Shown: positions 1 through 7,302 of the stretch, in pieces | How positions within the stretch are numbered: position 1 is the first letter of the stretch | Layout of the letters: every line of letters starts with the position of its first letter | Virus record (IMG/VR): IMGVR_UViG_3300050035_000081 | Span: 1-22,326 of that record | DNA: 22,326 nucleotides | DNA from: a virus | Reading direction: 5' to 3' (one strand) | Position numbers and translations under genes: made by a program | The notes under the pieces: generated by a model | Told to the model about the DNA's origin: nothing | Seen by the model: only the letters and a program-made list of their open reading frames with translations | The model's database searches: none

Positions 1-54
1 TTCAATAGTGGTAGTAATTCGCCAAACATCCATCGTATCAGGGTATTTAATCAT
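1..54 (-). CDS. Partial gene, N-terminus only (phage structural gene following the connector)
   Basis: An ATG at 54-52 opens a frame that runs off the left edge of the window; only 18 residues are visible (MIKYPDTMDVWRITTTIE). A strong Shine-Dalgarno (GGGAGGT, minus strand, about 56-62) sits just upstream and overlaps the end of the DUF4054 gene. From position alone it should be another head-tail connector or tail-completion gene, but the fragment is too short to assign. Confidence 0.6.
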   Translation of the reverse strand, partial: MIKYPDTMDVWRITTTIE

Positions 55-66
55 CGAACCTCCCTA

Positions 67-504
67 TCAGATCCATACACCGCCAGCGGATAACAGTTTT
101 GCCCTTGTGGCATACATACGACCATAATTGGTAGTAAGAAAATCACCCCAGTTCGCAATACCTTTGACTACAGCATTTTGATCATAACGATACGTTACGT
201 CTCCTGCTGCTTCCATCGTAACCAATCCTTCTGGGGTGTTACTTTCACTACCACTCGATATTTGACGGCGATACATTTCCGCATAATGCGCTACATACCA
301 GTGCATGGCTAATGTCCAAGCACTTGCACCCCACCTATCATAGAACACATGATTAGCAGCATCATCTACAAACAATTGCAATGACTGCGTTGGCAGTTCT
401 TTGAATTGCGGATAATAGGCGAGAAATTCAGTCACAGTATAGGGAGGATTGCCACCAAAACCAGTGAGGCCACCTGCTATAGATTGAATGGAATTTGGGT
501 ACAT
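67..504 (-). CDS. DUF4054-like head-tail connector protein
   Basis: 145 residues. The N-terminal part has the pattern of the DUF4054 phage family: a short Tyr/Phe-rich start (FLAYYPQF), then a helix with VDDAANHVFYDRWG and an Ala/His-rich helix (ALAMHWYVAHYAEMY-like, residues about 62-78). Proteins of this family sit at the head-tail junction and are found a few genes downstream of DUF2184 capsid genes, as here. The start is supported by a GAGGA ribosome site just upstream of ATG 504. Assignment is by recognition of family pattern and gene order, not by search. The distance from the preceding structural gene is unusually large because a transposon remnant lies between them. Confidence 0.75.
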   Translation of the reverse strand: MYPNSIQSIAGGLTGFGGNPPYTVTEFLAYYPQFKELPTQSLQLFVDDAANHVFYDRWGASAWTLAMHWYVAHYAEMYRRQISSGSESNTPEGLVTMEAAGDVTYRYDQNAVVKGIANWGDFLTTNYGRMYATRAKLLSAGGVWI

Positions 505-585
505 GGCATCCTCGATTGGTTAGCGGAATATTGCGATTTAACTTTGTTATGTTATCACACGCATATCATTAATGTATGCAGATTG

Positions 586-740
586 ACACGCCCCGCCGCT
601 AACGCGATAGGGATTCTTGCTTCACCGTCGTTTGCCTCAAAAGGTCTTACATCGACTCCACGAGCGTTTAACGTCTCCGTGTGCCCCACGGCGACAATAC
701 TGCATTCTGGTCTGACTCGGCGGACTTGGTTTTCGCCCAC
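586..740 (-). pseudogene. C-terminal remnant of a TnpB-like RNA-guided nuclease
   Basis: The minus-strand frame from about 740 down reads GENQVRRVRPECSIVAVGHTE, then TLNARGVDVRP and GEARIPIALAAG. The AVGHTETLNARG..VRP string followed by an EARIP-type end is how many TnpB proteins finish after their zinc ribbon. The RuvC-like catalytic residues and the zinc ribbon cysteines are missing; only about 50 residues remain and no ribosome site precedes the ATG at 740. In tnpB elements the 3' end of the gene plus the right-end hairpin also encodes the omega RNA scaffold, so the piece kept here is the RNA-coding piece rather than the enzyme. A purely non-coding remnant is equally possible. Confidence 0.55.
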
Positions 741-813
741 GGTGCGTGAGTCTCGATGCAGACACCCACCTTGCGATGGGCGACACGGATGAGATCACCT
801 CATCACAAGGACT

Positions 814-842
814 ATGATACCATACCTTGACGCGCCTGTCAA
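814..842 (-). promoter_or_regulatory. Sigma70-type promoter upstream of the tnpB/omega-RNA-like remnant
   Basis: On the minus strand TTGACA (842-837) and TATCAT (819-814) are separated by exactly 17 nt. Transcription would start near 807 and run through the tnpB remnant and the terminal hairpin towards the DUF4054 gene. A short inverted repeat (GATGAG...CTCATC, about 788-804) lies at the start of the transcript. Confidence 0.6.
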
Positions 843-886
843 GGGCTAACTACGACAACGGACACTATATGTGTCGGGCGAATTCA

Positions 887-912
887 CCCCCACTGCTAAA
901 GCAGGGGGTTTT
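887..912 (+). terminator. Hairpin followed by T-run on the plus strand; also the outer hairpin of the IS remnant
   Basis: CCCCC-A-CTGC, loop TAAA, GCAGGGGG then TTTT and CTTC. On the plus strand this has the form of an intrinsic terminator; on the minus strand it is a G/C hairpin with a CTTTAG apex like the other IS-type hairpins in the window. Which role matters cannot be told from sequence. Confidence 0.5.
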
Positions 913-948
913 CTTCACTTAGCAAAGAAGGTTACGCCGTCTTGGTAC

Positions 949-1010
949 CTTTGATATTCTACTACGATAGAGCACGACTTTTATGCAGAACAAGGGGAAC
1001 GGATTGGCAG
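949..1010. repeat. Copy 1 of a dispersed repeat shared with the portal leader
   Basis: Positions 949-969 are identical over 21 bp to 11287-11307 (core TTGATATTCTACTACGATA). Looser similarity continues for about 40 bp (GACTTTTA.GCA, then GGCAGGGAAT). Both copies have the same orientation and both lie upstream of a minus-strand head gene. If the IS remnant at 583-912 is removed, this copy would sit roughly 100 bp before the DUF4054 start, similar to the distance of copy 2 from the portal start. Confidence 0.75.
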
Positions 1011-1083
1011 GGAATAGGAACAATGTTTTAGCGGAATTGGTATAGAGGATCATTTTGGTGGCGTCAACGAAATGATCGATTAA

Positions 1084-2757
1084 TTATCTAAACCTTGCAA
1101 CGAATTCATCTACTTGCGACTCGTATGCCGATTGCAAGAAATTCGCACGAGACAAAGAGTTTTCGGAGGCTTTAGCGTACACCGAATCGTTTTCCATGAG
1201 AGACGTTATCTGTGTATCCCATGCATCAATACGAGACCTGTCACAAAATATACCTGCGTCACCCATAGCCTCTTGTAACCCCGGTGTAGGGTGTGCAATA
1301 GTTGGAATTCCAGATAACCCAGCTTCTATTGCCACACGTCCCCAAGATTCATACTCAGAAGGCATTAAAACAATGTGTGTACGTGAATACACTTCGCGAA
1401 TGTCAGGGATAGTATCTAGTAGTGTAACGTTAGACGGTAATTCATCCATGATCACCTGATCACCATAATCACCACGTACCGCTAAAAACTGATATTGTGG
1501 TAACCGCTGTGCTAGTTTCCAAAAGAGGGAAGCACCTTTGTTTTCCGACAAGTTAATAAGGGTTATGCAGTTACCTGTATTATAAACCTTAACTTTATCA
1601 GGGTCAATAATAGGGTAAATAACACTGTCTACTGATGCTTGACGCTGTACCCATGAGCTATTTGCATAGATTGTTGCACCGTATGAGCGCAAGGCTTGCA
1701 AGTTGCCACACAGCGTATTATGAATATATGCGGCGAATGGCTTATTGTGTTTACGCGCTAACACTACCGCGTCTTCTGCGCTATCGTGTGAACCAATCAC
1801 TACATCGGCTTGTGTAATAACTTCTTCTGCACGTTCTGCGCTATAGACCGAAACACCGTCAAAAACCTGATCAGGATACCCCTGTATCACAGCAGTAACG
1901 GTATGACCACGGCGCTGTAAGGACTTGAGCAATTCATGCAAAGCCCATTCAGCACCGGCACAACACACCGGAGGGTATTGCCTAGCGAGAGCCACAACGT
2001 TCAATCGCTTGTCACGCTCGAATATCAACTTACGCAATGCGTCGGGGTAACTGCTAGCTTTATCGTACTTATGCCAGCGGTCTAAATTCGCTTGTGTCTG
2101 GTTTGTACCCATTGCACCGCCCGCTAACCGTGGGTGATACAGGTGATACAGCATATAGGGAATACGGAAAATAGGCCCGATTAACGCTTGAATAACGACA
2201 CCGAACGCATCGTCCTCCGAACCCCAGGAACAAAACAGTTCATCAAAACCATTCACTTTGTAGAAGTTTTCCCGAGTGATAGCGAATAAACCACCAACAG
2301 GGGGATACTGCGCTACTTTGCGTGTCGTGGGAATTGCAAGAGGCAAGTCGGAAGGCTGGTCTAAAATGTCCAACGACTCTTCACGACTTAACAGTGTCAC
2401 GTACTGGTACTGTACCATTCCGTAATGTGGTAACGCACGTAACGCGACGTACACCTCTTCCGGCGCATAGAAAAATGTATCTGCATCGAGGAAGACGAAT
2501 ATATCAGTAGTAGCCTGTTTCGCAGCATTATTCCGCATCTTGCTACGATTCTTGTTATCTATACCTGAATTGTCTGTCCCTATGCAAATTTCTACACCAG
2601 GAAACATGGCCTTCAATCGCGCTAAATTCCACTCGAACAAAAAGTAGCGAACCGGATTACCTGCGCTATATGGGATCAATAACGAGAATGATGGAGTGGC
2701 AGGGATAGCAGGAATGGCAGTATTAGCGGTACTAGTTTTGTCTTTTCGTATCGCCAT
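1084..2757 (-). CDS. Two-domain glycosyltransferase (GT-A domain fused to GT4-like GT-B domain)
   Basis: 557 residues. Residues about 24-230 form a GT2/galactosyltransferase-like GT-A domain: FSLLIPYSAGN start, ICIGTDNSG, and the metal-binding DxD as FLDADTFFYAP (D91, D93), then CSWGSEDDAFG. Residues about 250-557 form a GT-B domain: a Gly/Ala-rich loop (YPPVCCAGAEWALHELL), and near the C-terminus MPSEYESWGRVAIEAGLSG, the E-x7-E type nucleotide-sugar site of GT4 enzymes. A low-complexity Ala/Pro/Thr linker follows the start. It would add two sugars in sequence, probably to a capsid or tail protein, DNA or a host surface glycan; the target is inference. It sits inside the head operon, with a weak ribosome site, between an unknown 91-residue gene and the IS remnant. 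Confidence 0.8.
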   Translation of the reverse strand: MAIRKDKTSTANTAIPAIPATPSFSLLIPYSAGNPVRYFLFEWNLARLKAMFPGVEICIGTDNSGIDNKNRSKMRNNAAKQATTDIFVFLDADTFFYAPEEVYVALRALPHYGMVQYQYVTLLSREESLDILDQPSDLPLAIPTTRKVAQYPPVGGLFAITRENFYKVNGFDELFCSWGSEDDAFGVVIQALIGPIFRIPYMLYHLYHPRLAGGAMGTNQTQANLDRWHKYDKASSYPDALRKLIFERDKRLNVVALARQYPPVCCAGAEWALHELLKSLQRRGHTVTAVIQGYPDQVFDGVSVYSAERAEEVITQADVVIGSHDSAEDAVVLARKHNKPFAAYIHNTLCGNLQALRSYGATIYANSSWVQRQASVDSVIYPIIDPDKVKVYNTGNCITLINLSENKGASLFWKLAQRLPQYQFLAVRGDYGDQVIMDELPSNVTLLDTIPDIREVYSRTHIVLMPSEYESWGRVAIEAGLSGIPTIAHPTPGLQEAMGDAGIFCDRSRIDAWDTQITSLMENDSVYAKASENSLSRANFLQSAYESQVDEFVARFR

Positions 2758-2766
2758 GCATCCACA

Positions 2767-3042
2767 CTATTCTTTCGTTAATTCGTCATACTTCGCAGCG
2801 ACCGCTGTTTTACTAGCACGCGGTTTCTTGTCGGCTTTCACGTCACTAGCAACATACGCCTTCGATGGCTCATTGTTGTCTACTAATACAATAATTGCAC
2901 CACATTCAGCACCCAGTTTCCACATAGCGGTGTCTTTGAGCCAACTCTCCACTTCAATTGGATCGTTACTAAACGGTGACTGGTAGGACTTGCCCTCACT
3001 ATTTTGAAATCCCATTTTTCCCGTAAACTGTGCTAAAAGCAT
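2767..3042 (-). CDS. Small head-module protein of unknown function
   Basis: 91 residues with a good ribosome site (AGAGGGGTAAC before ATG 3042). It is globular at first (LLAQFTGKMGFQ, a W-containing central part, AIIVLVDN) and ends in a Lys/Ala-rich tail (DVKADKKPRASKTAVAAKYDELTKE). Its place directly after the major capsid gene suggests a head accessory or head-tail joining protein, but I recognise no family. A TATAAT (minus strand, 3076-3071) lies about 30 nt upstream, without a convincing -35, so it may have its own weak promoter. Confidence 0.75.
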   Translation of the reverse strand: MLLAQFTGKMGFQNSEGKSYQSPFSNDPIEVESWLKDTAMWKLGAECGAIIVLVDNNEPSKAYVASDVKADKKPRASKTAVAAKYDELTKE

Positions 3043-3130
3043 ATTGTTACCCCTCTGTTTTGACTATGAAATTATACCTTGTTCGGTAGATATTTGTTTG
3101 TATTAATTCGGCACTCGACAAGCAGAATAT

Positions 3131-3171
3131 GACCATGACTCCCGGAGTTGAATCACGCGGGAGTCATGGTC
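3131..3171. terminator. Perfect 14-bp hairpin after the major capsid gene
   Basis: GACCATGACTCCCG (3131-3144) is perfectly repeated inverted at 3158-3171 with a 13-nt loop. It lies between the capsid stop and the next gene on the minus strand. There is no T-run on either side, so it may stabilise the 3' end of the abundant capsid mRNA or only partly terminate transcription. Confidence 0.55.
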
Positions 3172-3234
3172 GTTCACTGTATCACAAACGCTTATGCGGC
3201 GATACTTCCTGTACCACCGCACAATGACTTACCA

Positions 3235-4296
3235 TTAAACACCGTCGAGATAGCCGATGGTATTATAGCTGTGCATCTTGACGCACCCGAGATTCGCGAT
3301 GTAAGTGGTCTCGTAACCAGTCCCCGTGAACACAGTGGGCATTCGGGTCAAAGGCTCAAGAATGCGAATGCCGATGTATTCCTCATCGCACACGTAGGCA
3401 ACCATACGGTCAGTGTTCCCAATACCAGCACCCTTATTGAACGGGGTAGCAGAGATCGTTAACGGTTTTCCCGTCTCTTGGGTATACGTATTTCGAGTAG
3501 AAATGTACTCCGCAATACTAGCAAAGCCACCTACCGTCATAGGGGTATTCAGCAACGTTAATTGCTGATAAGGAACCAACACGGTATTCGGAATTGCCGC
3601 AATATCATAGTTCGCATTCCCCCACACGGTAGACAACAACCAGTTAATATCTTCCTGAACCTGGGTAGCAGTTTTTCCACTCCATGCGGTTGGGCCAGAC
3701 GCGCCAGACTGATAAGACGCCGTGTAATACGGCACACCAGCAGACACCGAGTTAATCAGACCAGTCGTTCCAAGCGGCTTATATCCTAAATAAGCGTTAA
3801 TGTTACAGTGACTGTCGAACGATTTACGCAGCGCCTTCTGGTACTTGGTATCCAAAGACTCCATCATTTGGTCTTCGCTAGCACGCAACATGTCAATATT
3901 CGCGATACTAATAGCACGACTATAGGTATGCGTCGGCCACATATCACGATTGACACTCACTTGAATACGATTGGTTTGCGTAGAACCGCCACCGGCGATC
4001 AAGTCTCCCGCAACACCATCGGTCTCTTGATACGAGTTGTTGTCAGCCGCCTCAAACTCGACCCAACCCCCACCCGATTCAACCGGAGGAAAGTGGCGCA
4101 TCCAAGTGAGAGAGCTTAACGGTTCGCGAACCTTCGGGTCAATACGCATTAACCCTGCGGTCAGATATGAGAGACCGGACGCGGCTTCTACCGAGTCACC
4201 AGTAAATCCAGTAGCACTAGACGGCGAATTGCCCAGACCCGAAATAGGGAATTGGCAAGGGTCGTCAACATATGCCCGATGTAAAATTTTAGCCAT
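3235..4296 (-). CDS. Major capsid protein (DUF2184 family)
   Basis: 353 residues, the usual size for DUF2184 capsid proteins of HK97 fold. N-terminal features include GLSYLTAGLMRIDPKVREPLS-type sequence after a flexible Ser/Gly/Thr arm, then a FPPV...WVEFEAAD segment, a SRAISIANIDMLRASEDQM helix, and near the C-terminus a VAYVCDEEYIGIRILEPLTRMP strand followed by MHSYNTIGYLDGV. It builds the icosahedral shell. A strong AAGGAG ribosome site precedes ATG 4296. It follows the cement gene and the DUF2213 protease gene, the usual order for this phage group. Confidence 0.9.
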   Translation of the reverse strand: MAKILHRAYVDDPCQFPISGLGNSPSSATGFTGDSVEAASGLSYLTAGLMRIDPKVREPLSSLTWMRHFPPVESGGGWVEFEAADNNSYQETDGVAGDLIAGGGSTQTNRIQVSVNRDMWPTHTYSRAISIANIDMLRASEDQMMESLDTKYQKALRKSFDSHCNINAYLGYKPLGTTGLINSVSAGVPYYTASYQSGASGPTAWSGKTATQVQEDINWLLSTVWGNANYDIAAIPNTVLVPYQQLTLLNTPMTVGGFASIAEYISTRNTYTQETGKPLTISATPFNKGAGIGNTDRMVAYVCDEEYIGIRILEPLTRMPTVFTGTGYETTYIANLGCVKMHSYNTIGYLDGV

Positions 4297-4321
4297 TATT
4301 TATAATCTCCTTGCCTATGTG

Positions 4322-4852
4322 TTAGGCGTTCGCCGGGTTAATCAGTTCAACAGTCACGGTACCATTAGCATCCTTGACTCCACACCATCGTGCATTAGTG
4401 ATGAGCACGGTATTAGAACCATCCGTCGCAGACTCAGCCTCAAACCCACCGATAACCATACCAGGAAGGGCAGAGTTCGTCGCCACGCGGACATACACAC
4501 CATTGAACGGAGAAGGGGTGCCAAGTTGACACGTCACAGACACTCTGCCGCGTGTCAGAACAGGAATAATTTTCCCGGCAGGATACGTCGCGGTAGTATT
4601 CGGGGACAGGAAGTTCGTCATAAGCTCAACTTGACGAACAGCAATGCCCGCAAAATTACTGATCGTCAACGTCGAGTCAGCGACATTAACACTAAAATCA
4701 CCGGCGCTATTAAAGATAACCGGCCCACCCCAGTTCACAGCGGCAGAACCGGAATTTACAGCATATGAGCACACAACGTTGCCCGGAATGTTAGCAAGAG
4801 TGCCCGGAAAGCCGGACAGCATCCCAGTGACAGGGATTTCGGTAATAGGCAT
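4322..4852 (-). CDS. Capsid decoration / structural cement protein
   Basis: 176 residues, mostly predicted beta, beginning MPITEIPVTGMLSGFPGTLA. It contains the ATYPAGKIIPVLTRGRVSV segment that I associate with structural cement proteins of phage heads, and a C-terminal ITNARWCGVKDANGTVTVE strand pair. It is expected to bind the outside of the capsid lattice and stabilise it. GGAG lies upstream of ATG 4852. The gap to the protease gene is only 2 nt, so the two are cotranscribed and probably coupled. Confidence 0.75.
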   Translation of the reverse strand: MPITEIPVTGMLSGFPGTLANIPGNVVCSYAVNSGSAAVNWGGPVIFNSAGDFSVNVADSTLTISNFAGIAVRQVELMTNFLSPNTTATYPAGKIIPVLTRGRVSVTCQLGTPSPFNGVYVRVATNSALPGMVIGGFEAESATDGSNTVLITNARWCGVKDANGTVTVELINPANA

Positions 4853-4854
4853 GA

Positions 4855-6612
4855 TTAATTAGTCTCCTTATTCGTTCGGCCTTCCGCACTATATTGGCGG
4901 TACATTTCTCGCATAGCCTTGTGGTCAACCTCAGCAGTTAGCGCACTCGCTTCATCATGAATACGAGCCGCAGAATCTTGCGTAGCGGTCATAATAGTTT
5001 TTAACGTGGTAGAAGATTGATTCGGATGCAACAGCGTATTCAACGAATCAACGGTTGCACGGCGCATGTCTTCATCGGGGTATCCGGCAAGCATGGGTGC
5101 CATAATAGCAATGCCCTTTTTCAGCATCTCCATACTATCGGAAGTTGGGGCAGTTTTCTTACCCGCTTTTCCCTTACCAATTTGATCAGGGGATACCACT
5201 AAAGAAGACGCACCATCGTCAACCGCAGCAGACAATTTCTTGGCGCTGTCCCCAGTAGCGCCGTCGCCACCGGAACAATCCCCATCGCCGTCCGTATCAC
5301 CGTTCTCATCCGCATCAGTAATGTCTTTCATTAGCGAATCAAACGCGGCCTTGGCAGGATCTACTACAACAGCATCAGTCACAACCGCATCGCTAGTTGC
5401 GCCCTTTTGTAATCCGGCGACACTGGCTTTCAATTCCTTGATAGCGTCAAGAATCGGCGCAAGTGCATCCTGAATCATTTTAGCGTCGTCTTTATCATCC
5501 TGTTTCGCAGCACCGGCATCCTGCTTGGCATCGGCGTCAGCGTCTTCCTTCGCATCACTCTTTTTCGCAGCATCTTGCGTACCGGTAATATCTTCACCTG
5601 TATTACAATCGGTCGTTTCTGCCACTTTCTTTTTGCCGTCTAACGTGCCTTCGTCAACATCCATGTCTTCGTCGGCAGTAACAGGCTTTTTGTCTTCAGT
5701 TACTTTAGCCAAATCGTCTTCCTTTTGTGTGGAATCTGTCACGGAAACAATAGGGGTTTCTACCACGGTATCTACTGTTGCCGTTGTGGTACTGTCGGTC
5801 GTAGCGGGATGAGCCGCAGACGAGAGCGCTTCAATAATATTCGCCGCATCTCGTGCAAAGTCACCGCTAATGTCTTCCACCGAATCTTGTGTACAAGCGC
5901 GTTGAAAGAGTCGTGTAACGGAATGAATCGCCCTCGAAAAAGGCGTCATGTTTTGTTCGTCTACCATATTGGGAATACTCCTTTTTGGAGGGTTATCTAT
6001 CTGTGTAGGAATGTCGTTATCTAGTGTCCCCATGTCATCTATCGAGTCGGTGATACACACCTTATGTCCTGCCCTACCTTCTTTACAGAGTGCCAAATGA
6101 TTACCTACGATATTAAACTGGTCAACAGTCATACCATCGGTAGTTGTTTCGACTCGATATTCCGCATGGTATCCACATGACACTTCTCGCCACGGCCTGT
6201 TACGACGTCGAATTAAAGTAATGGCATTTTTATCCATAAAGATAATGTCTGCCATTAAGAAGTCACTGTCTGTACCTTCACCACGATGCACCCGTGTGAT
6301 ATGACCAACAACTTTAACGCCTTCAATATTATCTAAGGTAATTAACCCAACATAAGGGTGATTAATCACAACAGGCTTAAGGTTAAAACTAGAAATAGTT
6401 GCATCGGAAAACAATTCATCCGCGCTACGATTTACCGCAATCATTTTGTGGTCAGAAATAGAAGACGGAATATCGGCAAGAGCTTTGCGTAAATCTTTCG
6501 CTGAATATAGCTGTGTACCGATTCTCCCTATTTTGACACTTGTGCAAATAAGGTAATTCTCGGGAGTGGTCACCATATTCTTGCTGATTAATTTTCCGAA
6601 ATATAATGCCAT
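4855..6612 (-). CDS. DUF2213 prohead protease fused to acidic scaffold-like region
   Basis: 585 residues. Residues 1-190 are DUF2213-like: VVINHPYVGLITLDN, VVGHITRVHRGEG, DKNAITLIRRRNRPWREVSCGYHAEYR in pieces, and the characteristic IVGNHLALCKEGRAGHKV end. This family supplies the maturation protease of DUF2184 phages. The middle (about 230-480) is low-complexity, rich in Asp, Ala, Lys and Thr, as expected for an internal scaffold removed during maturation. Inside it, near residue 430-445, is an Asp-repeat resembling a calcium-binding loop (DADENGDTDGDGD). The C-terminal 90 residues are helical. The ribosome site is a modest GGAG well upstream of ATG 6612. A tRNA on the opposite strand lies immediately upstream. 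Confidence 0.85.
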   Translation of the reverse strand: MALYFGKLISKNMVTTPENYLICTSVKIGRIGTQLYSAKDLRKALADIPSSISDHKMIAVNRSADELFSDATISSFNLKPVVINHPYVGLITLDNIEGVKVVGHITRVHRGEGTDSDFLMADIIFMDKNAITLIRRRNRPWREVSCGYHAEYRVETTTDGMTVDQFNIVGNHLALCKEGRAGHKVCITDSIDDMGTLDNDIPTQIDNPPKRSIPNMVDEQNMTPFSRAIHSVTRLFQRACTQDSVEDISGDFARDAANIIEALSSAAHPATTDSTTTATVDTVVETPIVSVTDSTQKEDDLAKVTEDKKPVTADEDMDVDEGTLDGKKKVAETTDCNTGEDITGTQDAAKKSDAKEDADADAKQDAGAAKQDDKDDAKMIQDALAPILDAIKELKASVAGLQKGATSDAVVTDAVVVDPAKAAFDSLMKDITDADENGDTDGDGDCSGGDGATGDSAKKLSAAVDDGASSLVVSPDQIGKGKAGKKTAPTSDSMEMLKKGIAIMAPMLAGYPDEDMRRATVDSLNTLLHPNQSSTTLKTIMTATQDSAARIHDEASALTAEVDHKAMREMYRQYSAEGRTNKETN

Positions 6613-6680
6613 GGGTACTTAGCTCCGAGGGGTATTGCGAAAAAAGGGGGGGGTGTGTTGACATAAAAGCTGTGGAATAA

Positions 6681-6753
6681 TGGGCGCTAGCCCAGATAGA
6701 GCAACACTCTTCTAAAGTGTAGGCTGAAAGTACAATTCTTTCGCGCCCAACCA
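6681..6753 (+). tRNA. tRNA-Arg (anticodon TCT)
   Basis: The acceptor arm TGGGCGC pairs fully with GCGCCCA, followed by discriminator A and an encoded CCA. The anticodon stem ACACT/AGTGT is perfect with loop CTTCTAA, anticodon TCT at 6711-6713. The T stem GAAAG/CTTTC is perfect. Odd points: the D loop is only 5 nt (AGATA) and lacks the GG pair, and the T loop is TACAATT rather than TTCRANY, so the usual D-T loop contacts are missing on both sides. It is on the plus strand, opposite to its neighbours, and is followed by a T-run. Confidence 0.8.
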
Positions 6754-6757
6754 TTTT

Positions 6758-7225
6758 TTAATTATTAACCGAATTGTCAACGGCGTCAAAAGGAACCACA
6801 ATAGATAATTCCCGTAGAATTAAATCACTAACAATACCCGAATGATCATTTTCGTCTCCGACAATCTCTACCAACTGTGCAACATCACTATCAGGGGCAG
6901 CCGCAATAACTTGCAGATAAAGTGCGATAGCATCTTCTTCGCTATCTCTAGCGGCTATTAACAAATCGGTATAACTCGGTTGCTGTCCATCCACCGAATC
7001 TTTCGTAGCAGGTTGTACCCCGAACTGATTCGCTAACCGTTTGATGTTTGCATAAATAGTTTTTTGTTCCGATTCAGAATACTGGTCTTTATTCTTTGCG
7101 AAATATGCAAGCGCAGAAATAGCTCTAGCTTTAGATGTGACAGGATATTTCTTCTCTTTCTCATTAGCGAATTTGTCATTCGGTACGCCAGGGTATTTCG
7201 TACTCTTCTTAACTGCTATTGCCAT
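6758..7225 (-). CDS. DUF6582-like N-terminal domain joined to a ferritin/rubrerythrin-like helical domain
   Basis: 155 residues. Residues about 12-70 follow the DUF6582 pattern seen near phage proteases: VPNDKFAN-KEKKYPV, ARAISALAYFAKNKDQYS, then an IYANIKRLANQFGV helix. Residues about 85-148 (DLLIAARDSEEDAIALYLQVIA, LVEIVGDENDHSGIVSDLI) have E and ExxH-like spacing reminiscent of ferritin-like helices with EExAI and DExxH motifs. Whether a metal is bound is unknown. GGTGG precedes ATG 7225. It is the first gene after a bidirectional terminator and lies just upstream of the DUF2213 gene. Confidence 0.65.
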   Translation of the reverse strand: MAIAVKKSTKYPGVPNDKFANEKEKKYPVTSKARAISALAYFAKNKDQYSESEQKTIYANIKRLANQFGVQPATKDSVDGQQPSYTDLLIAARDSEEDAIALYLQVIAAAPDSDVAQLVEIVGDENDHSGIVSDLILRELSIVVPFDAVDNSVNN

Positions 7226-7239
7226 ATTACCACCAAACT

Positions 7240-7269
7240 AAAAAGCCACCCGGTTAAGGATGGCTTTTT
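7240..7269. terminator. Bidirectional intrinsic terminator
   Basis: AAAAAGCCA (7240-7248) pairs with TGGCTTTTT (7261-7269) around a CCCGGTTAAGGA loop, giving a hairpin with A/T tails on both sides. It ends the transcript of the coiled-coil gene at 7303 on the minus strand and would also stop plus-strand readthrough from the tRNA-Arg. Confidence 0.8.
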
Positions 7270-7302
7270 GTGCGTATTGAATTAGAGAATTGTTACGTTA
7301 TC

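Larger units (their letters stand above)
583..912 (-). mobile_element. Decayed IS200/IS605-type element with tnpB 3' end and hairpin ends
   Basis: Read on the minus strand this stretch has a terminal-type hairpin at 908-887 (CCCCC-TGC-TTTA-GCA-GTGGGGG, followed by TGAATTC), then a sigma70-type promoter, then the last codons of a tnpB-like gene. It ends in a second hairpin at 612-591 preceded by AAGCAAGAATCCC and followed by GTGTCAA at 589-583. That arrangement is how right ends of IS200/IS605 and tnpB elements look. No tnpA and no catalytic part of tnpB are present, so it can move only in trans, if at all. The stretch has no intact gene and separates the glycosyltransferase from the DUF4054 gene. 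Recognition is by pattern; boundaries are approximate. Confidence 0.6.

Noticed and set aside
406-792. A 128-codon plus-strand frame
   Set aside because: It crosses the connector gene start and the tnpB remnant, has no ribosome site and resembles no protein; it is a shadow.
4037-4768. A 243-codon plus-strand frame over capsid and cement genes
   Set aside because: It is Arg/His-rich antisense of two well supported genes and has no ribosome site.
5240-5812. Ser/Ala/Val-rich plus-strand frames
   Set aside because: They are the antisense of the Asp/Ala-rich scaffold part of the DUF2213 gene.
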